Source: Nocardioides sp. W7 (GTDB lineage Bacteria; Actinomycetota; Actinomycetes; Propionibacteriales; Nocardioidaceae). Taken from it: 64,000 nt of DNA. The notes under the pieces were generated by a model. The model saw nothing but the letters and a program-made list of their open reading frames with translations, ran no database searches and was not told where the DNA came from. Shown one piece after another: positions 8,932 to 16,677 of this stretch. A program made the position numbers and the translations under genes. Position 1 is the stretch's first letter; each line of letters begins with the position of its first letter. Location of the stretch: NCBI RefSeq assembly GCF_022919075.1, contig NZ_CP095078.1, forward strand, positions 4,898,001 to 4,962,000. Reading direction: 5' to 3'.

Positions 8932-9157
8932 GAGGTCACCGTACGACTCGGGGCGCATGCTGGCGAGTGCCAGAAGGCGGCCGAGTGGCTCGAGCCAGAC
9001 GATCGAGCCAGAGGATCGAGGAGCTCACGTCGGCGCTGTTCTGCGGCCCGTGTCAGCCGTCCGGCCGGCCCCACCCTCCTTCGGCGATCGCCACTCGACC
9101 GCACGGGCCCGATTCGGTGACGCACGACCCGGACCCGCGGTCGCGGGCGGTCACCGG

Positions 9158-9907
9158 TCAGCGCAGCATCACGCCGCCGCCGTCGACCATCAGCGTCTGG
9201 CCGGTGATGTAGGACGCGTCGTCGCTGGCCAGGAAGACCGCGGTACGGCCGATGTCGGCCTCGGGGTCGCCCAGCCGTCCCAGCGGGGCGCCGCTCAGCA
9301 GCGCGGCCTCCTGCTCGGGGTGCTCGGCCAGGAACCGGTCCACGCCCTCGGTGCGGGCCAGCGGCGAGATGACGTTGACGTTGATGTCGTCGCGGGCCCA
9401 CTCGTGAGCGGCCACCCGGCTCATGGCGCGCACGGCCTCCTTCGCAGCGGCGTACGACAGCTGGGTGGGGCGCCCGATCAGCCCGGCGCCGGAGGCGAAG
9501 TTGATCACCGAGCCGCGGGTGAGCTTCAGGTCCGGGTAGCAGGCGCGCATCAGCCAGAACGCCGGGTAGAACCCGGTGTCGAACGAGAGCGCGAACATCT
9601 CCATCGTGGTGTCGACGAAGGGCGCCTGCCGGCTCGCGTGGGCGTTGTTGACGAGCACGTGGATCGCGCCGTACGTCGAGACCGCAGCGTCCCGGATGAC
9701 CTCGGCGTTGGCCTCCTGGGAGATGTCGATCGGCAGGAAGCGGACGGCGTCGCCGAGCTCGGCGGCCAGCTCCTCGCCGCGGGCCTCGTCGACGTCGACG
9801 AAGAGCACCCGGGCGCCTTCGGCGACGAACGCGCGGACGATCCCGCGGCCGATCCCGTTGGCGCCACCGGTGACGATGGCGGTCCTGTCCTGCAGTCGGT
9901 CGGCCAT
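9158..9907 (-). CDS. SDR-family NAD(P)-dependent oxidoreductase
   Basis: 249 residues. AGGAG five bases before the ATG at 9907 sets the start. The Rossmann motif TGGANGIGRG, an acidic residue after beta-2 (LFVDVDEARG, favouring NAD), NNAH in place of NNAG, FASGAG with the catalytic Ser, and YAAAK are all present, followed by GQTLMVDGGGVM at the C-terminus. This is a classical short-chain dehydrogenase acting on a hydroxyl or keto substrate that cannot be named from sequence. It is monocistronic and its upstream region is shared with the divergent sigma factor gene. Confidence 0.88.
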   Translation of the reverse strand: MADRLQDRTAIVTGGANGIGRGIVRAFVAEGARVLFVDVDEARGEELAAELGDAVRFLPIDISQEANAEVIRDAAVSTYGAIHVLVNNAHASRQAPFVDTTMEMFALSFDTGFYPAFWLMRACYPDLKLTRGSVINFASGAGLIGRPTQLSYAAAKEAVRAMSRVAAHEWARDDINVNVISPLARTEGVDRFLAEHPEQEAALLSGAPLGRLGDPEADIGRTAVFLASDDASYITGQTLMVDGGGVMLR

Positions 9908-10171
9908 GCTCGCTCCTAGGTGTTGGCTGTGCCCGGACCGTAGGGGCCGGGCACGGGGCTCGCCCGACAGCATCCCGCTGACCGGTCGGCCGCCGGCTGC
10001 TCCGGCAAGAGCGCCGGACGACACCAACACCCCACGGCCCTGATGGGCAGAGTCGACCGACACCGCGGAGCGACCGAAGCCCCGGCGATGAGAAAGAAGT
10101 TGCCGACATCGCCAACCTTCCGGGCCATGACTTCCGTCAACGTGGATGAAGAGGAAGACAGGAGGCAAGTC

Positions 10172-10699
10172 GTGTCACGAGACGAGGACTTCGGTGCGTA
10201 TGTCGCCGGACGACGGGCGCATCTCTACCGGAGTGCCTGGCTGCTCTGCGGTGACCCGCACCGGGCCGAGGACCTCGTCCAGGAGGCGCTGACCAAGCTC
10301 TACCTCGCCTGGCCGCGCGTCTCTCGCGTCGGCAACATCGACGCCTACGTCCGCCGGATGCTGGTCAACGGACACATCGACGACAGCCGTCGGCCATGGC
10401 GTCGCGAACGCCCGACCGCACAGCCACCCGACACGACCTCAACTCCCGGGCCGGACGAGGAGTCCGACGAGCTCTGGCTCGCACTCCGCGGGCTCCCAGC
10501 AGGACAACGCCGGGTGGTCGTCCTGCGCCACTACTGGGGCCTGTCCGTCGAAGAGACCGCCCACGACCTCGGAGTCGGCATCGGCACCGTCAAGAGCCAG
10601 ACCTCCGCCGCACTCGCGGCACTCCGCCGCATCCTCACCCCCGAACCAGCAGCCTCCTCGGCAACCACAACCAGCGACACCCCAGGAGAAGTCCGATGA
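10172..10699 (+). CDS. SigE-family (ECF-type) RNA polymerase sigma factor
   Basis: 175 residues from GTG at 10172, preceded by GGAGG at 10161-10165; an ATG at 10127 is in frame but has no ribosome site. Region 2 is FGAYVAGRRAHLYRSAWLLCGDPHRAEDLVQEAL and region 4 is GLPAGQRRVVVLRHYWGLSVEETAHDLGVGIGTVKSQ with a helix-turn-helix. It ends in ATGA overlapping the next gene, which is presumably its membrane regulator. The stimulus is unknown. Confidence 0.88.
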   Translation: MSRDEDFGAYVAGRRAHLYRSAWLLCGDPHRAEDLVQEALTKLYLAWPRVSRVGNIDAYVRRMLVNGHIDDSRRPWRRERPTAQPPDTTSTPGPDEESDELWLALRGLPAGQRRVVVLRHYWGLSVEETAHDLGVGIGTVKSQTSAALAALRRILTPEPAASSATTTSDTPGEVR

Positions 10700-11622
10700 A
10701 CGACCTCGACCAGTTCGCCGACCGACTCCGCGCACTCGGACAGCGCGCACCCGTCCCCATCGCCGACCCGCTCCTGGACATCCGTCGCGGCCGCGTCGCC
10801 CTCCGACGCCGCCACGCCCGCAGCGCCGCCGGCGTCACGACCGCTCTCGTCGCCGCCGGAGCGGTCGCCACGACCTTCCCCGGCCTCCACCTGCCCGGAG
10901 GCGGTGGCAGCACCGCCATCGCCCCTGCCGGGTCACCCTCCGGCGCGACCTCGCCCACAACCTCTCCGCTGCCCACTGCGAAGGACCCGTGCACGATCGA
11001 GGCGCCCGCCGACGGCGACACCACGGTCTTGCCAGGAGCGATCCAGCGCGGGGAAGGGATCGGCGCGTCGAAGTCCGAGCCCGGCGACGTCCTGACAATC
11101 GAGAACGACCCCCAGGTGGCTGCCGCGCTGCCTGCATATCGAGAGGCTGCGGCCGCAATCCTCGACCCGTCAGGCGAGCACCTCGACCGCGCCGACCGCA
11201 AACGGTCGAACAACGTCCAGGCCAGCTCCTACTGCGATCCCAAGACCGGTGAGCATCTCACCAGACTCGGCACCAAGATCGGTTGGACCGGCGGCGGAGC
11301 GCTCGGGGTGATTCAAATCGAGGTCGTGACACCCGCGCACGACGACGAGCCCCAGACCGTGCTCAACCACGCTGGCTGGACCGCCTACCAGGGACAGCTT
11401 CCGACCGGTGTCAGCGCGGCCGAGGTCGCGAGCTACAGCAACGACGGCGGCGGGCACGCTGTGGCTGTCGAACGCGCCGACGGACTCACTGTCACCATCG
11501 ACGCCGCGGCCACCTGGGGCAACAACGTCGCGCCCGGCTCGGCACCCGCAACCGACCTTCCCGGGATCGACAAGCTCGTAGAGCTCGCAGCAAGCCCCGA
11601 GCTGACCTTCCCCGAGCGGTGA
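10696..11622 (+). CDS. Membrane protein coupled to the sigma factor, putative anti-sigma or co-regulator
   Basis: 308 residues; the ATG overlaps the sigma factor stop (ATGA), so translation is coupled. Residues 1-40 are cytoplasmic (MNDLDQFADRLRALGQRAPV, then an Arg-rich patch). One TM is at about 43-62. A Ser/Thr/Pro linker leads to an extracellular domain with two Cys (DPCTIEAP, SSYCDPKTG). There is no zinc-binding HxxxCxxC anti-sigma motif, so the anti-sigma role rests on gene pairing and topology only. The extracytoplasmic domain matches nothing I recognise. Confidence 0.7.
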   Translation: MNDLDQFADRLRALGQRAPVPIADPLLDIRRGRVALRRRHARSAAGVTTALVAAGAVATTFPGLHLPGGGGSTAIAPAGSPSGATSPTTSPLPTAKDPCTIEAPADGDTTVLPGAIQRGEGIGASKSEPGDVLTIENDPQVAAALPAYREAAAAILDPSGEHLDRADRKRSNNVQASSYCDPKTGEHLTRLGTKIGWTGGGALGVIQIEVVTPAHDDEPQTVLNHAGWTAYQGQLPTGVSAAEVASYSNDGGGHAVAVERADGLTVTIDAAATWGNNVAPGSAPATDLPGIDKLVELAASPELTFPER

Positions 11623-11633
11623 CCAGACGCCCG

Positions 11634-11663
11634 AGCCCCGGTCCCGCACACGTCCGCGGGGCT
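11634..11663 (+). terminator. Hairpin after the sigma/membrane-protein operon
   Basis: AGCCCCG (11634-11640) pairs with CGGGGCT (11657-11663) across a 16-base loop, followed by GGGGTTTCC. It starts 12 bases after the stop at 11622. The stem is short and the U-tract weak, so this is a modest call. Confidence 0.4.
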
Positions 11664-11799
11664 GGGGTTTCCAGCGACGACCAGAGAGCCGCCGATCTTG
11701 CCCCCTGGATCGAGCACGACAGCACTGAACGCCACCACGGCGCACTCGGAGGACTCCCGCCCATCAGCCGCCAGTGACCAACGTGTCGGCCAGGTACAT

Positions 11800-13614
11800 C
11801 TAACGGCTGCTGTAGTCGCGGAACCCGCGCTTGGTCTTGCGGCCGAGGTAGCCCGCGGTGACCAGGTGCTCCAGCAGCGGCGCGGGGGCGAAGCCCGGCT
11901 CGCGGAACTCCAGGTAGAGCTCGCGCTGGATGGCCAGCGAGACGTCGTTGCCGACCACGTCGAGCAGCTCGAACGGGCCCATCGGCAGCGCGCAGCCCTG
12001 CTTCATCGCGGTGTCGATGTCGTCGGCGGTGGCGTAGTGCGCCTCGAGCATCTTGACGGCGTCGTTGAGGTACGGGAACAGCAGCGCGTTGACGATGAAG
12101 CCCGCACGGTCGCCGCAGGTGACCGCTACCTTGCCGACCTTCGCGCACAGGGCCCGCGTGGTCTCGGTGACGGCGTCGTCGGTCGCGACCGTCGAGACCA
12201 CCTCGACCAGCTTCATGATGGTGGCCGGGTTGAAGAAGTGCATGCCGATGACGTCCTGCGGGCGACTGGTCACCTTGGCCATCGCGATGATCGGCAGCGA
12301 CGAGGTGGTGGTCGCGAGGATCGCCCCCGGCCGACAGATCTCGTCGAGGTTCTCGAACAGCGTGGTCTTGATGGCCAGGTCCTCGGCGATCGCCTCGACC
12401 ACGAGGTCGACGGCCGCGAGGTCGTCGAGCGAGGTGGAGCCGGTCAGCCGGCCGAGCACCTCGGCCTTGGCCTCCTCGGTCGCCCGGCCGCGCTGGATCT
12501 GCTTGTCGAAGCTCTTGGTGATCGCGGCGACCACGCCGCCGACCTTGTCCTGGCTGCGGCCGACGTACGTGACGTCGTACCCGCTCTTGGCGAAGACCTC
12601 GATGATGCCGGTCGCCATGGTGCCGGTGCCGACGACGCCGACCCGCGCGATGTCGTGCCGCAGCTCGGGCAGCTCGTCGGCCGACGGGGTCAGCGCGTCG
12701 GCGACCACGACCGGACTGTCGGGCGCCTCGTAGGTGTAGAAGCCGCGGCCGGTCTTGCGACCGAGCAGGCCCGCGGTGACCATCTGCTTGAGGATCGGTG
12801 CGGGCGCGTGCAGCCGGTCGCGGCCCTGGCGGTACATCGTCTCGAGGATCTCGTACGCCGTGTCGAGGCCGATCAGGTCGAGCAGCGCCAGCGGACCCAT
12901 CGGGTAGCCACAGCCGTAGCGCATCGCGGCATCGATGTCCTCGCGGGAGGCGTACTTGCCCTCGAACATCGACACCGCGTGGTTGAGGTAGCCGAAGAGC
13001 AGGGTGTTGGCGATGAAGCCGGCCTTGTCGCCGCAGACGACGGGGTTCTTGCCGAGCCCCTCGACCAGCGCCTTCGCCTCCGCGAGGACGCCCTCCTCGG
13101 TGACGACCGTGCGGACGATCTCGACCAGGTCCTGCACCGGCGCGGGGTTGAAGAAGTGCACCCCGACCACCCGGCCGGGCCGCGCGGTGGCGGTCGAGAG
13201 GTCGGTGACCGAGAGCGAGGAGGTGTTCGTCGCGAGGATCGCCTCCGGCGCCACGATCGCGTCCAGCTCGCGGAAGATCGACTTCTTCAGCTCCATGGAC
13301 TCCACGACCGCCTCGACCACGAGACCGGCGTCGGCGACGGCCGCCAGGTCGGTGGTCAGGGTGATCCGGTCGAGCAGCTCGGCCTGCTCGGCCTCGGTCA
13401 GCTTCTCGCGCTTCACGGCACGCGCCGTCGAGTGCTCGAGGTACTGCCGGCCCCGGGCCAGCGACTCGTCGTCCTTCTCGACGCCGACCACGGCGTACCC
13501 GTGCCGGGCGAACACCTCGGCGATGCCGGCGCCCATCGTGCCCAGGCCGACGACGCCGACGGTCGTGATGGTGCGCTCTGATGACTCGGGAGAGGTCGAC
13601 ATGGCCGGGATCAT
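11800..13614 (-). CDS. 3-hydroxyacyl-CoA dehydrogenase, two fused complete modules
   Basis: 604 residues made of two full 3-hydroxybutyryl-CoA dehydrogenase modules. Module 1 has VGLGTMGAGIAEVFARHGY and HFFNPAPVQDLVEIV; module 2 has VGTGTMATGIIEVFAKSGY and HFFNPATIMKLVEVV. Each has its own NAD fold and helical dimerisation domain, so it is an internal duplication, unlike the single-module 280-residue enzyme. It interconverts 3-hydroxyacyl-CoA and 3-ketoacyl-CoA. I choose the ATG at 13614 because TAATAT lies five bases upstream as a -10 box, giving a leaderless mRNA; the ATG at 13602 is the alternative. An operator-like palindrome overlaps the -10. Confidence 0.9.
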   Translation of the reverse strand: MIPAMSTSPESSERTITTVGVVGLGTMGAGIAEVFARHGYAVVGVEKDDESLARGRQYLEHSTARAVKREKLTEAEQAELLDRITLTTDLAAVADAGLVVEAVVESMELKKSIFRELDAIVAPEAILATNTSSLSVTDLSTATARPGRVVGVHFFNPAPVQDLVEIVRTVVTEEGVLAEAKALVEGLGKNPVVCGDKAGFIANTLLFGYLNHAVSMFEGKYASREDIDAAMRYGCGYPMGPLALLDLIGLDTAYEILETMYRQGRDRLHAPAPILKQMVTAGLLGRKTGRGFYTYEAPDSPVVVADALTPSADELPELRHDIARVGVVGTGTMATGIIEVFAKSGYDVTYVGRSQDKVGGVVAAITKSFDKQIQRGRATEEAKAEVLGRLTGSTSLDDLAAVDLVVEAIAEDLAIKTTLFENLDEICRPGAILATTTSSLPIIAMAKVTSRPQDVIGMHFFNPATIMKLVEVVSTVATDDAVTETTRALCAKVGKVAVTCGDRAGFIVNALLFPYLNDAVKMLEAHYATADDIDTAMKQGCALPMGPFELLDVVGNDVSLAIQRELYLEFREPGFAPAPLLEHLVTAGYLGRKTKRGFRDYSSR

Positions 13615-13619
13615 GGCAC

Positions 13620-13625
13620 ATATTA
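13620..13625 (-). promoter_or_regulatory. -10 element of the hydroxyacyl-CoA dehydrogenase gene
   Basis: TAATAT on the minus strand, five bases before the ATG at 13614, would start transcription at or near the start codon. Leaderless mRNAs are common in actinobacteria. No clear -35 is visible. Confidence 0.5.
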
Positions 13626-13636
13626 CTGTCGAGTAA
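13623..13636. promoter_or_regulatory. Operator-like palindrome TTACT-N4-AGTAA
   Basis: TTACTGTCGAGTAA is a perfect 5+4+5 inverted repeat that overlaps the -10 of the dehydrogenase gene, a repressor position. Its core TAC-Y-N4-R-GTA is shared with the palindrome in front of the ethylmalonyl-CoA mutase gene at 21371. TetR-family regulators of acyl-CoA metabolism bind sites of this shape (family knowledge). No regulator for it is encoded nearby. Confidence 0.5.
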
Positions 13637-13657
13637 CAGTGACCTGGGCCACGCCGC

Positions 13658-14170
13658 TCAGGGTTGTCTGAGGAGCGCGGTGTCCATGAGAATCCGCGGC
13701 CCGTGGCGGTCCAGGCCGAGCTCCACCTCGTGCTCGCGCAGCCGCACCTGCCAGGGTGCCGGTCGAGCGACTTCGGCGAACCCGAGGCCGACGTAGAAGG
13801 GCCCGTTCCACGGCACGTCGCGGTACGTCGCCAGCGACATCCGTTCGTGACCGGCCCACCGGGCCTCCTCCATCGCGGCCCGGACCAGCGCCGTCCCGAC
13901 GCCCTGCCGCATCGCGTCCGGGTGCACCGAGACCTGCTCGAGGTGCGCCTCGCCCTCGATCAGGAGCACGTGCGCGAACCCCACCACCGGGTCGCCCGCC
14001 ACGAGCAGGAATCCCGGCCGGTCGGCCCGCTCGCCACCCGAGACGGCGGGTGCGACCAGCGCGTCGCCGGTCAGGTCGCCGAGGTGCTCCTCGAAGAGCG
14101 CGCCGCCCGCGTCCTCGATCGACGCGAGGTGCCGCAGGTCGGAGGGACGCGCCAGGCGCACGGCGTACAT
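13658..14170 (-). CDS. GNAT-family N-acetyltransferase
   Basis: 170 residues. The acetyl-CoA binding motif A is VSVHPDAMRQGVGTALVRAA, with the RxxGxG loop, preceded by the beta-4 strand HLEQ and followed by NGPFYVGLGFAEVARP, the usual motif B region. The acceptor (small molecule or protein N-terminus) is not evident. Divergent from nucS with only 24 bases between starts; TACAGT six bases before the ATG suggests a leaderless mRNA. Confidence 0.85.
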   Translation of the reverse strand: MYAVRLARPSDLRHLASIEDAGGALFEEHLGDLTGDALVAPAVSGGERADRPGFLLVAGDPVVGFAHVLLIEGEAHLEQVSVHPDAMRQGVGTALVRAAMEEARWAGHERMSLATYRDVPWNGPFYVGLGFAEVARPAPWQVRLREHEVELGLDRHGPRILMDTALLRQP

Positions 14171-14180
14171 GTGCTCACTG

Positions 14181-14186
14181 TAGATT
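14181..14186 (+). promoter_or_regulatory. -10 element of nucS (leaderless)
   Basis: TAGATT ends eight bases before the GTG start of nucS, so transcription probably begins at or next to the start codon. On the opposite strand TACAGT occupies almost the same bases for the GNAT gene, so the two promoters overlap and should compete. Confidence 0.5.
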
Positions 14187-14194
14187 CACGGCCC

Positions 14195-14881
14195 GTGAGA
14201 CTCGTCGTCGCGAAGTGCCAGATCGACTACGCCGGTCGGTTGACCGCCCACCTCCCGATGGCCACCCGGGTGCTGATGGTCAAGGCGGACGGGTCGGTGC
14301 TCGTGCACTCCGACGGCGGCTCCTACAAGCCGCTGAACTGGATGTCGCCGCCCTGCACCCTGCGCGAGGGCACCACCGACGACGGCACCCCCGAGTGGAC
14401 GGTGACCAGCACCAAGACCGACGACACCCTGCGGATCCTGCTGGCGGAGGTCATCAGCGACTCCAGCCACGACCTCGGCGTCGATCCCGGCCTGCAGAAG
14501 GACGGCGTCGAGAAGCACCTCCAGGAGCTGCTGGCCGAGCACCCGGGGACGCTCTCCCCCGGTCTGACGCTCGTACGCCGGGAGTTCCCGACCGCGATCG
14601 GGCCGGTCGACCTGATGTGCCGCGACGGCGAGGGGGTCTCGGTCGCCGTCGAGATCAAGCGGCGCGGCGACATCGACGGCGTCCTCCAACTCGGGCGGTA
14701 TCTCGAACTGCTCAACCGCGACCCCCTCCTGACCGGCAAGGGACCGGTCCGCGGGATCTTCGCGGCCCAGGTAATCAGGCCCCAGGCGCGGGTGCTGGCA
14801 GAGGATCGCGGGATGACCTGTGCGCTGGTCGACTACGACGCGCTTCGGGGTCTCGACGATCCGACGGTTCGCCTGTTCTGA
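14195..14881 (+). CDS. nucS: NucS/EndoMS mismatch-specific endonuclease
   Basis: 228 residues from a GTG at 14195. The N-terminal beta domain (RLVVAKCQIDYAGRLTAHLP) handles dimerisation and DNA binding; the C-terminal nuclease has GPVDLMCRDGEGVSVAVEIK, giving the D-(E)xK active site of the restriction-enzyme fold, then QLGRYLELL. NucS is the core of the MutS/MutL-independent mismatch repair of actinobacteria and archaea and cuts both strands at mismatches. The usual C-terminal sliding-clamp motif is not obvious; the protein ends DDPTVRLF. Probably read from a leaderless mRNA. Confidence 0.93.
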   Translation: MRLVVAKCQIDYAGRLTAHLPMATRVLMVKADGSVLVHSDGGSYKPLNWMSPPCTLREGTTDDGTPEWTVTSTKTDDTLRILLAEVISDSSHDLGVDPGLQKDGVEKHLQELLAEHPGTLSPGLTLVRREFPTAIGPVDLMCRDGEGVSVAVEIKRRGDIDGVLQLGRYLELLNRDPLLTGKGPVRGIFAAQVIRPQARVLAEDRGMTCALVDYDALRGLDDPTVRLF

Positions 14882-14963
14882 GAGACAAGCGGCCTCGCAC
14901 GTCGTCCACAGGGGCACCGGACGACGATGGCGGCTCACGGGAACCCGGCATACGGTGACAGGC

Positions 14964-15269
14964 ATGACGAGCGATCCCGGCATGAGTCGCCGCGTGACCC
15001 GACTCGAGAACGACACGGAGTCGGTCTACGAGCTCATCACCGAGGTCAGGTCCACCCAGGACGACCACACGCGCCGGTTCGAGTCGATCTTCGAGATCAT
15101 CACGGAGGTCAGGTCCGCCCAGGACGACCACACGCGCCGGTTCGAGTCGATCTTCGAGATCATCACGGAGGTCAGGTCCGCCCAGGACGACCACACCCGC
15201 CGGTTCGATCGGATCGAGACCACCCTCAACGAGGTCGTCCGCCGTCTTCCAGATCCTTCCGCAGGATGA
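14964..15269 (+). CDS. Coiled-coil protein of three 21-residue repeats
   Basis: 101 residues, MTSDPGMSRRVTRLENDTES, then three near-identical units of ELITEVRSAQDDHTRRFESIF type, then LNEVVRRLPDPSAG. Each unit is 21 residues, exactly three heptads, with hydrophobic I/V/F positions spaced as in a coiled coil. No other domain is present. It follows nucS on the same strand after 82 bases and overlaps the DUF952 gene by ATGA. The function is unknown; it could be an oligomerisation or tethering protein. Confidence 0.65.
   Translation: MTSDPGMSRRVTRLENDTESVYELITEVRSTQDDHTRRFESIFEIITEVRSAQDDHTRRFESIFEIITEVRSAQDDHTRRFDRIETTLNEVVRRLPDPSAG
15030..15218 (+). repeat. Three tandem 63-bp repeats
   Basis: Copies start at 15030, 15093 and 15156 with a strict 63-base period. 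Copies 2 and 3 are almost identical until the last bases of copy 3, and copy 1 differs at a few positions. Near-identity at DNA level points to recent duplication and likely length variation between strains. Confidence 0.9.
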
Positions 15270-15604
15270 GCGGCATGCTGATCTACCACGTCGCCACCGC
15301 CGCCGACTGGACGGCCGCGCAGGTGACCGGGGAGTACACGACCTCGACGTACGGCGTGACCCTGGCGCAGGAGGGATTCCTGCATTGCAGCCGCGAGGAC
15401 CAGTGGCGCGGGGTCCTGGCCCGCTACTACGCGGACGTCAGGGAGCCGCTGGTGCTGCTGGTCATCGACACCGACCGGGTCGGAGTGCCGGTCGTCGAGG
15501 AGCCTCCGGCACCGGGAGCGGCCGAGACCTACCCGCACGTCTACGGCGCGCTGGGACCGGCTTCGGTCATCGAGGTGCGGCCGCTGGACGACCGGTCGAG
15601 GTAG
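15266..15604 (+). CDS. DUF952 family protein
   Basis: 112 residues beginning MSGMLIYHVATAADW, with TLAQEGFLHCSREDQ, a long central LVLLVIDTDRVG strand and a C-terminal YPHVYGALGPASVIEV. The order matches DUF952, a small cytosolic domain of unknown activity with conserved His and Glu/Arg residues. The ATG at 15266 overlaps the previous stop; the ATG at 15275 has AGGA eight bases upstream and is equally likely. The 3' end overlaps the convergent histidine kinase gene by 64 bases. Confidence 0.75.
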   Translation: MSGMLIYHVATAADWTAAQVTGEYTTSTYGVTLAQEGFLHCSREDQWRGVLARYYADVREPLVLLVIDTDRVGVPVVEEPPAPGAAETYPHVYGALGPASVIEVRPLDDRSR

Positions 15605-16668
15605 GGCAGCACCACCCGGAAGGTGGTCCCGACGCCGAGCTCGCTGTCCACCTGGATCTCGCCGGCGTGTGCGTCGACGATCTTGCTGACGATCGAGAGC
15701 CCCAGCCCGGCGCCCTGGGTGTGCGCGGCGACGGCGCTCGGGGTCCGGTAGAGACGCTCGAAGATCTGCGCCCTCTCGTCCTCGCGCAGGCCGACGCCGG
15801 TGTCGGTCACCTCCAGCACCGCGAGTCCCCCGTCGTCGACCACCCGGACCCGCACCTCGCCCCCGGACGAGGTGAACTTGAAGGCGTTGGTGAGCAGGTT
15901 CTCGAGGACCTGGACCAGCCGGTAGAAGTCCCCCAGGACCGGGCGTACGTCCTCGACCTCGACGAGAAGGCGCAGCCCGGCCTCCGCCGCGGCCGTGCGC
16001 TGATCGGTGACCACGCGGTTGACGAGGGCGACCAGGTCCATCGGCTCGCGCGCGATGTGCAGCCGACCGCCGTCGAGGAAGGCCATCGTGAGCAGGTCGT
16101 CGACCAGCCGCATCTCCCGGGCGGCATTGCGCTCGATCACCCCGACCAGGCTCCGCGCGGTCGGGCCGAGCTCGTCGGGACCGAGGTCGGCGAGCAGCTC
16201 GGTGTAGCCGACGATCGAGGTCAGTGGCGTGCGCAGCTCGTGGGAGACCGTCGCGATCAGCTCGTCGCGCATCCGGTCGGCCTCCGCCTGCATCCGTCGG
16301 CGCTCGGTCAGGTCACGGATGGCTGCGGAGACGAGTAGTCCCTGATCGGTCTCGAGAGGCGAGAGCGAGATCTCGACCGGGATCTCGCGGCCGTCCCGGT
16401 GCAGGGCGAACACCTCGACCGCCCCGATCGGCCGGACGCTGGGCCTGCGCATGAATCCGCCCCGCAGGCTCGGGTGCTCGGGGCGGAACCGCTCGGGCAC
16501 CAGCACCTCGATCGGGCCCCCGATCAGCTCCTCGCCGGACCAGCCGAAGACGTTGAGCATCTGCCGGTTGGCCAGCACGATCTGTGCATCGCCGTCGACG
16601 ATCACCGTCGGGTCCGGCGCCGCGTCGATCAGCTTGCGAAAGAGGCTGTCGTCCCCGGCGATAGCCAC
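15541..16668 (-). CDS. PAS-domain sensor histidine kinase (soluble)
   Basis: 375 residues from a GTG at 16668. Residues about 8-120 are a PAS domain (FRKLIDAAPDPTVIVDGDAQIVLANRQ), followed by a HisKA helix with the phosphorylated His in VSHELRTPLTSIVGYTELL. A full HATPase domain follows: N box NLLTNAFKF, G1 DTGVGL, G2 GAGLGLSIV. No TM segment, so it senses an internal signal. No response regulator is adjacent, so it is an orphan. It lies nine bases downstream of the D-amino-acid oxidase gene. Confidence 0.9.
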   Translation of the reverse strand: MAIAGDDSLFRKLIDAAPDPTVIVDGDAQIVLANRQMLNVFGWSGEELIGGPIEVLVPERFRPEHPSLRGGFMRRPSVRPIGAVEVFALHRDGREIPVEISLSPLETDQGLLVSAAIRDLTERRRMQAEADRMRDELIATVSHELRTPLTSIVGYTELLADLGPDELGPTARSLVGVIERNAAREMRLVDDLLTMAFLDGGRLHIAREPMDLVALVNRVVTDQRTAAAEAGLRLLVEVEDVRPVLGDFYRLVQVLENLLTNAFKFTSSGGEVRVRVVDDGGLAVLEVTDTGVGLREDERAQIFERLYRTPSAVAAHTQGAGLGLSIVSKIVDAHAGEIQVDSELGVGTTFRVVLPYLDRSSSGRTSMTEAGPSAP

Positions 16669-16677
16669 GAGCCGAGC

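Noticed and set aside
15030..15218. CRISPR or tandem non-coding array
   Set aside because: A 63-base period with no spacers, in frame in a small gene.
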